Assembly (NCBI GenBank): GCA_945612235.1
Contig: CALZAE010000002.1
Location: 28,085-92,084, forward strand
Source of the DNA: an uncultured Gammaproteobacteria bacterium
Lineage (GTDB): Bacteria; Pseudomonadota; Gammaproteobacteria; Pseudomonadales; Pseudomonadaceae
Reading direction: 5' to 3'
DNA length: 64,000 nucleotides
Numbering within the stretch: position 1 is the stretch's first letter; each line of letters opens with the position of its first letter. The translations under genes were made by a program, and so were the position numbers. This document shows positions 52,864-62,180 of the stretch, piece after piece. The notes below the pieces were generated by a model. That model did not search any database, was not told the origin of the DNA, and saw only the letters and a list, made by a program, of their open reading frames with translations.

Positions 52864-54000
52864 TTAGCGCTCGCCAATTGCTGGTACAGGACGCTGCTCT
52901 TCACCGGTGTATTCAGCACTTGGGCGAATAATACGGTTGTTAGCGCGCTGCTCAAAAATATGCGCAGCCCAACCAGTGACGCGTGAGCAGACAAAGATTG
53001 GTGTAAACAGCGGCGTTGGAATACCCATAAAGCGGTACGCAGAAGCATGGAAGAAGTCAGCGTTAGGGAACAAACGCTTTTCATCCCACATAAACTTCTC
53101 GATCGCTTCGGATACAGGGTAAATCACCGTATCGCTAACTTCATCAGCCAGCTTTTTGGCGTAGCCTTTAATCACTTCGTTACGAGGATCAGAATCACGG
53201 TAGATCGCGTGACCAAAGCCCATGATCAGATCTTTACGGGCAATCATCGCCTTGAGTTCAGTCACAGCTTCTTCTGGCGAAGTGAAGCGCTCGATCAACT
53301 CCATCGCAGCTTCGTTTGCACCACCATGCAGAGGACCACGCAGTGAACCAATAGCACCAGTAATGCACGAATACAGATCAGATAGCGTTGACGCACACAC
53401 GCGACCGGTAAAGGTTGATGCGTTAAACTCATGCTCAGCATAGAGAATCAAAGATACGTTCATCACTTCACGGTGCAGCGCACTTGGCGATTTGCCATGC
53501 AACAATGCCAAGAAGTGGCTACCAATATCAGGCTCACTGGTCATGCAATCGATGCGTACACCGTCATGACTGAAGCGGTACCAGTACAGTAAAATTGCAG
53601 GGAACGCTGCAAGCAGACGATCAACTACATCTTGCTGCTGCTCAAAGCTTAACTCTGGCTCTAAAGTACCCAGCATCGCCGTACCCACACGCATCACATC
53701 CATAGGGTGTGCATCAGCTGGAATACGCTCGAGTACTTCTTTGAGCGTGACTGGTAAATCGCGCATATCATGCAAACGCTTTAAATAAGCGGTGAGCTCA
53801 GTCTGGCTTGGCAAATGACCACGCAACAGTAAAAAGGCCACTTCTTCAAAGGTTTTGCAATGCTCGGCTAAATCACGCACATCATAACCACGATAAGTTA
53901 GGCCTGCGCCCTCTTTACCCACAGTACACAATGCTGTTTGTCCAGCAATTTGGCCGCGCAATCCAGCGCCGCTGAGTACTTTTTTCTTTGCTTCAGTCAT
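52864..54000 (-). CDS. prpC: 2-methylcitrate synthase PrpC
   Basis: GLRGQIAGQTALCTVGKEGAGLTYRGYDVRDLAEH, MGFGHAIYRDSDPRNEVIK; start at MTEAKKKVLSGAG preferred over 54078. Confidence 0.95.
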   Translation of the reverse strand: MTEAKKKVLSGAGLRGQIAGQTALCTVGKEGAGLTYRGYDVRDLAEHCKTFEEVAFLLLRGHLPSQTELTAYLKRLHDMRDLPVTLKEVLERIPADAHPMDVMRVGTAMLGTLEPELSFEQQQDVVDRLLAAFPAILLYWYRFSHDGVRIDCMTSEPDIGSHFLALLHGKSPSALHREVMNVSLILYAEHEFNASTFTGRVCASTLSDLYSCITGAIGSLRGPLHGGANEAAMELIERFTSPEEAVTELKAMIARKDLIMGFGHAIYRDSDPRNEVIKGYAKKLADEVSDTVIYPVSEAIEKFMWDEKRLFPNADFFHASAYRFMGIPTPLFTPIFVCSRVTGWAAHIFEQRANNRIIRPSAEYTGEEQRPVPAIGER

Positions 54001-54058
54001 CACGTTATTCCTCGTACTTTTATTATTGGTTCTCACTCTACGGTGATGAACTTTTAAA

Positions 54059-54946
54059 CTAGCTTTTTTTCTGAGCAAACAAAGCGTCTAGGCTCTGCTC
54101 AAAAGCGTGGTAGTTAATGCGGTCATACAATTCCATACGGGTTTGCATGGTATCGACTACATTCTTTTGCGTGCCATCACGACGCACTGCCTCATAGACA
54201 TTTTCCGCGGCTTTGTTCATCGCACGGAACGCTGACAATGGGTACAGTACTAGACCAACATTAGCCGTTCTGAGCTCATCCACAGTAAAGAGTGGTGTTG
54301 CGCCAAACTCGGTAATATTCGCTAAAATTGGTGCATTCACCCGCTCAGCAAACAATTTGTACATCTCAAGTTCAGTAATGGCTTCTGGGAAGACCATATC
54401 AGCACCGGCTTCAACGCACGCTGCTGCGCGGTCTAATGCTGAGTTCAAACCTTCAACCGCTAACGCATCAGTACGCGCCATAATGACAAAACTGTCATCT
54501 TCACGCGCATCAACGGCAGCTTTAATACGGTCAACCATTTCTTGCTGAGTCACGATTTCTTTATTCGGACGGTGGCCACAACGCTTAGCACCCACTTGGT
54601 CTTCAATATGGATCGCAGCAGCGCCCGCTTTACTCATAGATTTCACGGTGCGTGCAACGTTAAACGCAGATGAGCCAAAACCGGTATCCACGTCAACCAG
54701 CAAAGGTAGATCGCAAACGTCGGTAATACGACGCACATCAATCAGCACATCTTCAAGACCGGTAATACCTAAGTCAGGTAAACCCAGTGAACCTGCGGCC
54801 ACACCACCACCTGACAGGTAAATGGCTTTAAAGCCAGCGCGCTGTGCTAATAAAGCATGGTTAGCGTTAATTGCACCGATAACTTGTAGTGGGCTTTCCT
54901 CGATAACCGCATCACGAAAGCGTTGACCTGGAGTTATACGACTCAT
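54059..54946 (-). CDS. prpB: Methylisocitrate lyase PrpB
   Basis: [69 protein letters not shown]. Confidence 0.97.
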   Translation of the reverse strand: MSRITPGQRFRDAVIEESPLQVIGAINANHALLAQRAGFKAIYLSGGGVAAGSLGLPDLGITGLEDVLIDVRRITDVCDLPLLVDVDTGFGSSAFNVARTVKSMSKAGAAAIHIEDQVGAKRCGHRPNKEIVTQQEMVDRIKAAVDAREDDSFVIMARTDALAVEGLNSALDRAAACVEAGADMVFPEAITELEMYKLFAERVNAPILANITEFGATPLFTVDELRTANVGLVLYPLSAFRAMNKAAENVYEAVRRDGTQKNVVDTMQTRMELYDRINYHAFEQSLDALFAQKKS

Positions 54947-55665
54947 AATTTACCTCGTAGAGATTGGACGGTGTCATTGGCACCTAGATAATGACGCTCA
55001 ATATTGCGTCGCGATGCAGCGATATGGCGACGCATCAGTAACTCGGCTAATTCACCATCGCCTGCGGCAATGGCATCTAATATGCCGTGGTGTTCTTTAA
55101 AGGCCTGCTGGGGACGGTTGGGCGTGGTCGAATATTGAATTCGGTACATGCGCACCAACTGATACAGTTCCTCAGTCAGCAGTTGCATCAACATGTGATT
55201 GCCACTGCCTTGAATAATTTTGTAATGGAAGTCGTAATCACCTTCTTGCTGGTAATAGCCCACTCCCGCTTGAAATGATGCATCACGCTCATGGGTATCG
55301 AGCACACTGCGCAACTGATTCACTTCAGCAAGGGTCATGCGCTGCGCCGCTAAGCGACATGCCATGCTTTCCAGTGACTCACGTATTTCATACAACTCAA
55401 TTAACTCCGCATGCGACAGCGCAACAACGCGCGCACCTACATGCGGCACCCGAACTAAAAGACGCTGACCTTCTAAGCGATGAATAGCTTCCCGTAACGG
55501 GCCACGACTGATACCGTAAGTGCGCGCTAATTCAGGCTCTGAAATCTTACTGCCTGGCGCAATATCACCGCAGATGATCGCGGCTTGTATGCTACGAAAA
55601 ACCTGTTCGGATAAGGTTGCAGAATCACTGCTGATACGCACAGTCTCATCGTGAAGATCCGCCAC
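54943..55665 (-). CDS. GntR family transcriptional regulator of the prp cluster
   Basis: wHTH ([36 protein letters not shown]) plus FCD-type C-terminus; 4-bp overlap with prpB; GTG start. Confidence 0.93.
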   Translation of the reverse strand: MADLHDETVRISSDSATLSEQVFRSIQAAIICGDIAPGSKISEPELARTYGISRGPLREAIHRLEGQRLLVRVPHVGARVVALSHAELIELYEIRESLESMACRLAAQRMTLAEVNQLRSVLDTHERDASFQAGVGYYQQEGDYDFHYKIIQGSGNHMLMQLLTEELYQLVRMYRIQYSTTPNRPQQAFKEHHGILDAIAAGDGELAELLMRRHIAASRRNIERHYLGANDTVQSLRGKL

Positions 55666-55666
55666 A

Positions 55667-55751
55667 GTGTCGACACCTTTAGTTAACCAATGCCTGAAAG
55701 CTACATTCCAGCGCAGTACTTGTCAACAATCTGCGCAACATTGTCGACAAT
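55667..55751. promoter_or_regulatory. Cluster of three TGTC(G/A)ACA operator-like sites upstream of the prp regulator
   Basis: GTGTCGACAC (55667-55676), TTGTCAACAA (55720-55729), ATTGTCGACAAT (55740-55751). Confidence 0.65.
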
Positions 55752-56006
55752 CTTGCGACCAAGGTCGAATATCTGAACATCCAGAGTTAATTATGGTCAA
55801 CTGACCCACGCACTCACTCTATGCTACGCAGCGACCAAGCCACATACGAAAGCACTACAGACGCAGGATTGCATGGTTATTTCTCAGATTGGCGATTAGA
55901 ATAGATCGCCCACCATGCTCAATCTTTATAATAGGGTCGGTTGCAAGCGCCCTAGCCTGAGTCTTACAGCATAGGACACACTTATATTTTGATATTTGCG
56001 AGCACT

Positions 56007-56564
56007 ATGAGATTTAATATTTTTGCACTATTAACCTGCCTAATTGTATTGCCTACCATGAGCAGCGCTGACGAAAAAACTCACTCAAAAAACATCTTCG
56101 GTTTAAATGAGCATGTTTATATTGCTGATATTGATATGAACATGTCCGCTAAACTCGACACTGGAGCAAAAACTGCTTCACTCAGCGCTCGTGATATAGA
56201 GCGCTTTAAACGTGACGGAAAGTCGTGGGTGCGTTTTTACTTGGCGGTAGATGAAGCGCACGAACGTGCTTTTGAACTGCCCTTGGCCCGCATCAGTAAA
56301 ATCAAACGCCGCTCAGGTGACTATGATCCTGAAGAAGATAAAAGCTATACACCAAGACCGGTGGTGCATATGTCAGTTTGCATGGGTAATACACTCAGAA
56401 CAATTGAAGTTAACTTGACCGATCGCAGTACGTTCCAATACCCTTTTCTGTTAGGTTCAAATGCTTTAAAAAAGTTTAGCGCATTAATTGACCCCAGTTT
56501 GAAATACTCTGTCGGTCAACCACAATGCGATACCCAAAATATCAACACTGCCTTTGCTGAGTAA
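56007..56564 (+). CDS. Exported retropepsin-like / 'ATP-dependent zinc protease' family protein
   Basis: Signal peptide; KLDTGAKTASLSA (DTG motif); RPVVHMSVCMGN; FLLGSNAL; start at MRFNIF preferred over TTG at 55989. Confidence 0.85.
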   Translation: MRFNIFALLTCLIVLPTMSSADEKTHSKNIFGLNEHVYIADIDMNMSAKLDTGAKTASLSARDIERFKRDGKSWVRFYLAVDEAHERAFELPLARISKIKRRSGDYDPEEDKSYTPRPVVHMSVCMGNTLRTIEVNLTDRSTFQYPFLLGSNALKKFSALIDPSLKYSVGQPQCDTQNINTAFAE

Positions 56565-56569
56565 TTAAC

Positions 56570-58096
56570 ATGCGTTCTTTGACACTGCACTTAAAAATAC
56601 TAATCGCTCTTTGTGTCATTATTGGCGCATCAGTCACGGCCTATCAGATTTATGTTTTAGGTATTCCTGTATCAGCGGATGAAACAGATAACCTCTGGAA
56701 CATTGATGCCAAGGTTGAGTTTAATGCCAATTCTCGCGAACCAGTCAAGCTGCAGATGTTTGTGCCGCCGCTGAATCAAGACTATGTCAGCCTTAATGAA
56801 AGCTTTATCTCCAACAATTACGGTGTCAGCGTTAATCGCCGTGATGATAACCGTCGTGTGACTTGGTCGGCACGTCGCGCCAGTGGTAAGCAAACCTTGT
56901 ATTACCGCTTGGTGATGACCAAACGCTACAGCGGCGAGCAGATCAAGGCTCAAGGCCCGATTTATCGTGAAACCTTACCCGTCGCCGGCGCTGAAAAAAT
57001 TGCTGCTGAAGCATTGCTCGCACCGATACGCCAGCACTCAGCTGACGTAGAAACCTTTATCAGTGAAGCCATTAAGCGTGTCAATAACACCGCGGACGAT
57101 AATGTACGCTTACTGCTCGGTGGCGACAGCTCCAGTGAGCGCAAGGCGGATGTGATTGATACTTTGCTATCCATTGCCCACGTACCCATGCAGCGCCTCC
57201 ACACCATTCGCCTGCAAGCAGATATCGCACAAACACCTGAACTGTGGCTGCGCAGCTTTAATGGCGAAAAATGGCTGTATTTTAATCCACAGTCAGGCGA
57301 GCAAGGCTTACCTGTTGACCGCATGATTTGGTGGCTCGGCGATGAGCCACTGGTTGAACTGGAAGGGGGTAGCAAAGCGGCGGTGACCTTCACTCTTAAC
57401 AACAGTGAAATCAACGCTATTCGTTTAGCCCAATTGAGCAACGAGAATGCTAACTCAAGCTTCTTAGACTACTCACTGTACGGCTTACCGCTACAAACTC
57501 AGCAAACCTACCAAGTGATGATTATGATCCCGCTGGGCGTGATGATTATTTTGATCTTGCGCAACCTAGGCGGCTTACAAACCTTGGGTACCTTTACCCC
57601 CGTGTTGATTGCTCTAGCCTTCCGTGAAACGCAACTGGGTTTCGGTATTGTGCTGTTTACTATTATTACGTCGCTCGGCTTAGCGCTGCGCTCCTATCTA
57701 GAGCACCTCAAACTACAGATGCTGCCAAGGCTGTCGGTGGTCTTGACCTTTGTTGTGGTCCTGATTGCTGTAATCAGCTTGTTTAGCCACAAGTTAGGTT
57801 TAGAGCGCGGCTTGTCCGTGTCCTTGTTCCCAATGGTGATTTTGACTATGACCATTGAGCGCCTATCAATTACTTGGGAAGAGCGCGGTGGCAGTCATGC
57901 CTTTAAAGTGGCCATCGGTACTTTGTTTGCCGCATCACTGGCGCATTACTTAATGAGCATCTCGGAGCTGAACTACTTTATCTTTACCTTCCCAGCGGTA
58001 CTGTTAATTATGGTGGGCTTTATGTTGGCGATGGGTCGCTACCGCGGCTACCGTTTAACAGAGTTGTTCCGTTTCAAAGCCTTCTTAAAGGACTGA
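56570..58096 (+). CDS. Inactive transglutaminase-domain protein with C-terminal 7TM region
   Basis: N-terminal TM, periplasmic transglutaminase-like region (ADVIDTLLSIAHVPMQRLHTIRL...GEKWLYFNPQSGEQGLP) without a Cys, then multiple TM helices. Confidence 0.85.
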   Translation: MRSLTLHLKILIALCVIIGASVTAYQIYVLGIPVSADETDNLWNIDAKVEFNANSREPVKLQMFVPPLNQDYVSLNESFISNNYGVSVNRRDDNRRVTWSARRASGKQTLYYRLVMTKRYSGEQIKAQGPIYRETLPVAGAEKIAAEALLAPIRQHSADVETFISEAIKRVNNTADDNVRLLLGGDSSSERKADVIDTLLSIAHVPMQRLHTIRLQADIAQTPELWLRSFNGEKWLYFNPQSGEQGLPVDRMIWWLGDEPLVELEGGSKAAVTFTLNNSEINAIRLAQLSNENANSSFLDYSLYGLPLQTQQTYQVMIMIPLGVMIILILRNLGGLQTLGTFTPVLIALAFRETQLGFGIVLFTIITSLGLALRSYLEHLKLQMLPRLSVVLTFVVVLIAVISLFSHKLGLERGLSVSLFPMVILTMTIERLSITWEERGGSHAFKVAIGTLFAASLAHYLMSISELNYFIFTFPAVLLIMVGFMLAMGRYRGYRLTELFRFKAFLKD

Positions 58097-58100
58097 TGCC

Positions 58101-59087
58101 ATGTTTGGGTTTGGTTTAATTAAAACGTGGCGCGAGCTTAACGCCAAAGGCATTATGGGCATCAACCGCCGTAATGCCGATTATGTACTCAAGTACAATA
58201 AGCGCAGCTTGTATCCAGTGGTGGATGACAAAATCCTCACCAAAGAACGAGCAATTAAAGCTGGCATTAATGTGCCAGAAATGTACGGTATTATTTCCAG
58301 TGAAAAGGAAATTGAAAAGCTCAATCAAATCATCGGCGAGCGCACTGACTTTGTGATCAAACCTGCCATGGGTGCAGGTGGTGACGGTATTTTAGTGATC
58401 GCCGACCGTTTTGAGGATCGCTATAAAACAGTCTCCGGAAAAATCATCAGTCACGAAGAAATCGAACATCAGATTTCTAGTATCCTGACCGGCTTATATT
58501 CTTTAGGTGGCTCACGTGACCGCGCGTTAATTGAATACCGCGTCAAGCCTGATCCACTGTTTAAAAGCATCAGCTATGAAGGTGTACCGGATATTCGCGT
58601 CATTGTACTGATGGGCTACCCCATTATGGCGATGCTGCGTTTACCCACACGCCAGTCCGGCGGTAAAGCCAACCTGCACCAAGGTGCAATTGGCGTAGGT
58701 GTGGATCTAGCCACGGGTCTGACATTGCAAGGCACTTGGCTGAATAACAAAATCAGCAAGCACCCAGATACCAGTAACTTTGTTGCCGGTGTGCAACTGC
58801 CAGACTGGGATGGCTTTATGACCCTGTCTGCAGGCTGCTATGAGCTGTGTGGCTTGGGTTATATTGGTGTAGATATGGTGCTAGACCAAGAGTTAGGCCC
58901 GCTGATTTTAGAGCTTAACGCCCGTCCAGGCCTCAATATTCAGATCGCTAACAACGCCGGTTTAACTTTACGCGCGCATGCTGTCGAGCATCATATTGCT
59001 GATCTAAAACGCAAAGGCATCACTGAGACTGTTGAAGAGCGCGTGCGCTTCTCACAATCTTTATTCGCCGCCACTCCCTCTCAATAA
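58101..59087 (+). CDS. Alpha-L-glutamate ligase-like ATP-grasp protein
   Basis: DFVIKPAMGAGGDGILVI, PDIRVIVLMGYPIMAMLRLPT, GPLILELNARPGLNIQIAN; no signal peptide. Confidence 0.9.
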   Translation: MFGFGLIKTWRELNAKGIMGINRRNADYVLKYNKRSLYPVVDDKILTKERAIKAGINVPEMYGIISSEKEIEKLNQIIGERTDFVIKPAMGAGGDGILVIADRFEDRYKTVSGKIISHEEIEHQISSILTGLYSLGGSRDRALIEYRVKPDPLFKSISYEGVPDIRVIVLMGYPIMAMLRLPTRQSGGKANLHQGAIGVGVDLATGLTLQGTWLNNKISKHPDTSNFVAGVQLPDWDGFMTLSAGCYELCGLGYIGVDMVLDQELGPLILELNARPGLNIQIANNAGLTLRAHAVEHHIADLKRKGITETVEERVRFSQSLFAATPSQ

Positions 59088-59103
59088 GACCGCGAGGCTT
59101 TTT

Positions 59104-59135
59104 ACCTTCAGTCAGCCTCTAGGCCGGCTGAAGGT
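59104..59135. terminator. Hairpin downstream of the ATP-grasp operon
   Basis: ACCTTCAGTCAGCC-TCTA-GGCCGGCTGAAGGT, 12/14 paired. Confidence 0.5.
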
Positions 59136-59148
59136 GACTTAAGTGTTT

Positions 59149-60504
59149 ATGCATACTTGCCTGCTTGTTCCGCTCACCTATCACACTAATCCTGCACACT
59201 ACTTCCAACGGATTCATGCCCAAAGCGGCGCGGTCTTACTCGACTCGGGCTACCCTGTCAGCCAGCGTGGACGTTTTGATATCCTCAGTGCTCAACCTTT
59301 AGAGACTATTACGCCGCAGCCCAATGAACAGGTTGATGCCTTTCGCCAACGCTGCCAAGCGCTACTGCAACAGTTGCCTCTATGCCATGCACCTACAGAC
59401 GCTGAACTACCCTTTACCGGTGGTTTAATCGGCTACCTGACCTATGAGTTCAATAGCTTAGCGCAATGCACGCAGACCGAAGGCTTAGCCAGTGCCGCGG
59501 TGGGGTTGTATAACTGGGCGGTGATCAGCGACCATCAACTGCAGCGCTGCTGGTTCATGTGCCACCCCAGCTTAAGCGCTGAACGTCAAAACGAGCTGTT
59601 GAGTCTGTTTACGAGTACTGCCGCACTGCAGCCCACTGCGGCTTTCACCTTAAACAGCCCCTTTACTGCACAGATAAATGCGCAGCGTTATCGTGATGAC
59701 CTTGAGCGTATTCATAACTATATTGCCGCCGGCGACTGCTATCAGGTTAACTACACTCAGCGCTTTAACAGCACATACCAAGGCGATGCCTGGTACGCGT
59801 ACAAGAGTTTACGGGAACGCTGCCCGACTCCTTTTGCTAGTTTTATCCGAGTTAATCAGCAACAAGCCATTATCAGCCTTTCGCCTGAGCGTTTTTTGCA
59901 GGTACGCCAAGGTCAGGTTGAAAGCCGCCCAATCAAAGGTACGCGCGCGCGCAGTGCAACTCCAGCGCAGGATCAAGCGTTGTCCGATGATTTATTAGCC
60001 AGCCCGAAAGACCGTGCTGAGAACCTGATGATTGTTGATTTACTGCGCAATGATTTAGGCCGCTACTGCACGCCGGGCAGTATTCGCGTCCCTGAGTTAT
60101 TTGCCCTAGAAAGCTATCCTAATGTGCACCATATGGTCAGTAGCGTCACTGGCACACTGGCACATCAGCACAACGCTCTAGACGTACTTATCGGCAGCTT
60201 CCCTGGCGGCTCAATCACCGGCGCACCCAAGCGTCGGGCCATGCAAATCATTAGTGAGCTGGAAGCCAGCGTGCGCAGTATTTATTGCGGCAGTATTTTC
60301 TATCTCGATACGCGCGGTGAAATGGACAGCTCCATCACCATTCGCACTTTACTGGCTAATCACGGCGCCATCAGCTGCTGGGGTGGCGGCGGGATTGTCT
60401 ATGACTCGTCGATTGACGATGAATATCAGGAGTCCATCCAAAAAGTGCAGGTGCTGATGAGCGCACTGGAAGAACTGCATACAGCACCAGCCACACCGAA
60501 TTAA
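59149..60504 (+). CDS. pabB: Aminodeoxychorismate synthase component I
   Basis: FTGGLIGYLTYEF, AGDCYQVNYTQRF, PIKGTRARS, ENLMIVDLLRNDLGRYC, GSFPGGSITGAPKRRAMQII. Confidence 0.95.
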   Translation: MHTCLLVPLTYHTNPAHYFQRIHAQSGAVLLDSGYPVSQRGRFDILSAQPLETITPQPNEQVDAFRQRCQALLQQLPLCHAPTDAELPFTGGLIGYLTYEFNSLAQCTQTEGLASAAVGLYNWAVISDHQLQRCWFMCHPSLSAERQNELLSLFTSTAALQPTAAFTLNSPFTAQINAQRYRDDLERIHNYIAAGDCYQVNYTQRFNSTYQGDAWYAYKSLRERCPTPFASFIRVNQQQAIISLSPERFLQVRQGQVESRPIKGTRARSATPAQDQALSDDLLASPKDRAENLMIVDLLRNDLGRYCTPGSIRVPELFALESYPNVHHMVSSVTGTLAHQHNALDVLIGSFPGGSITGAPKRRAMQIISELEASVRSIYCGSIFYLDTRGEMDSSITIRTLLANHGAISCWGGGGIVYDSSIDDEYQESIQKVQVLMSALEELHTAPATPN

Positions 60505-61400
60505 AACTGCGTTTTGATAATATAAGCTGCTGCTAATGCGCCACCCAGACAGGCTATAAAACCCACCAGCGCTTGCCCGTACAAGCGCTTGGCAATACTT
60601 TCTTCGCTGTAATTGGACAACACAAATGGCCGCCCTTCTAAGGATTGACGCAAATAATGTTGTGCTGGCTCAAGCTGCTGCGCTTGCTGCATCGATAGGG
60701 CCTGCTGCTCGGCCGCTGCACGCACAGTTTGCCACTCCGTCAAATCCAGCTCGCCATTGCCATCGCGATCAAAGCGTTGCAGCAAATCGTTAAAGTCATC
60801 CTTCCACTCACGAATCACTGCACCTTGAGTGGCGCGCAGATCAAGTACTTCACGCCCTTGCCCACGGGTGACAAAGTCACCTATGGCATAGAGCGGCTCA
60901 TGCACATGCAAGCGCTGTTCCGTATAGCGATAACGCTTACTGCCAACCAGAAAATTACGTAAGAAATGCCTGTGCATTTGATGTTTTAACGGGTGTCTAC
61001 TTTGGCCATACCACACCTGTTTTGTCATAGGTATAACGTGCGCACCCTGAGGGTCAATCCAACACTCGCCGGTGCCATCGCTCAAACATAACAATGCGGT
61101 ACTGCGACCTTTTTCAACATTCTTCCAACGCGTAGCATTACGCTCGCTTTGCACTTGCTCATCAATAGCAAAAGACCACCAGACACAGGGTTGCGCACTG
61201 AGCGGGCCATTGAGCGACTCTGCGCGCGGCTCAATCACGCCGTACAACTCAACATAACCTTGCGCTGCTGAGCGTATTTTAGAGGTGGGCGTATCCAGTA
61301 AATAGCGGGCTTTCTTCAGATTGTGCAAACACCACCAGCCGCCACCCAAAGTTGCTAGCGCAGTAACAGCCAAGGTCACAATCAGCCCAAAACTATCCAC
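60501..61400 (-). CDS. GIDE-domain (MULAN-like) membrane protein with an EF-hand
   Basis: N-terminal TM, KIRSAAQGYVELYGVIEPRAE...LSAQPCVWWSF; canonical EF-hand loop DRDGNGELDLTEW; C-terminal TM. Confidence 0.75.
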   Translation of the reverse strand: MDSFGLIVTLAVTALATLGGGWWCLHNLKKARYLLDTPTSKIRSAAQGYVELYGVIEPRAESLNGPLSAQPCVWWSFAIDEQVQSERNATRWKNVEKGRSTALLCLSDGTGECWIDPQGAHVIPMTKQVWYGQSRHPLKHQMHRHFLRNFLVGSKRYRYTEQRLHVHEPLYAIGDFVTRGQGREVLDLRATQGAVIREWKDDFNDLLQRFDRDGNGELDLTEWQTVRAAAEQQALSMQQAQQLEPAQHYLRQSLEGRPFVLSNYSEESIAKRLYGQALVGFIACLGGALAAAYIIKTQF

Positions 61401-61406
61401 TGCGGG

Positions 61407-61979
61407 TTAACCGAATAGGCTTTTAATATCAACATCAGCTAACTCGGCATCGCTAAAGCGCAACAACTCAGCTGCCACAAAGTTAAAGTAACGCGCAATC
61501 AACACATCAGGAAATTGCTCAATACGCACATTATTCAAATTCACTGCTTCGTTATACAACTCCCGACGATCAGCAATGGCGCTTTCTAAGGCACTGATGC
61601 GCTGCTGTAAAAACTTAAAGTTTTCATTGGCTTTCAATTCGGGGTAATTTTCTGCCAAAGCAAATAACTTGCCTAGACCTAAACGCAAGCCTGTTTCTGC
61701 TGTGCCCAGCGCACTGACATCATGCTGCTCACGGGCATTGGAAACCGCATTACGCGCAGTAATCACCGCTTCTAAAGTTTGACGCTCATGCTGCATATAC
61801 TGTTTGCAGGTTTCCACCAACTTAGGCAACTCTTCATGACGCTGCTTGAGCAAAACATCAATATTGGCCCACGCCTTAGTCACACTATGTTTTAAGCGTA
61901 CCAAGGCGTTGTATAAGCTGACCGCCCAAGCCGCAAGCAAAATAGCTACGACCACCACAGCCACCAGGAAAAAACTCAT
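61407..61979 (-). CDS. LemA family protein
   Basis: N-terminal TM, YNALVRLKHSVTKAWANIDVLLKQRHEELPKLVETCKQYMQHE, AENYPELKANENFKFLQQRISALESAIADRRELYNEAVN. Confidence 0.95.
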   Translation of the reverse strand: MSFFLVAVVVVAILLAAWAVSLYNALVRLKHSVTKAWANIDVLLKQRHEELPKLVETCKQYMQHERQTLEAVITARNAVSNAREQHDVSALGTAETGLRLGLGKLFALAENYPELKANENFKFLQQRISALESAIADRRELYNEAVNLNNVRIEQFPDVLIARYFNFVAAELLRFSDAELADVDIKSLFG

Positions 61980-62180
61980 CGTACGCTCCCAAACTGTAAT
62001 AAAATAAAGTGCTGCATCTTAAGCCTCAAGACGCTTCTAGACCACTGTTTATTCGGCGTCATTGATCGACAAACTGAACTTGCGCAACGCTAGGTTATCT
62101 ATTGTGCTACATCAAGGCTGCAACTGCGGTTGCGCTATACTCAATTTATGTTTAACCGCCTGACCGAGTGATTTTTACTT

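Noticed and set aside
55681-55690. AGTTAACC (minus-strand GGTTAACTAAAGG) as a Ter site near the prp regulator
   Set aside because: Matches the E. coli Ter tail but not the GTTG core; more simply part of the prp promoter region
56962-57441. 159-aa minus-strand ORF
   Set aside because: Antisense shadow of the transglutaminase/7TM gene; Ser-rich composition
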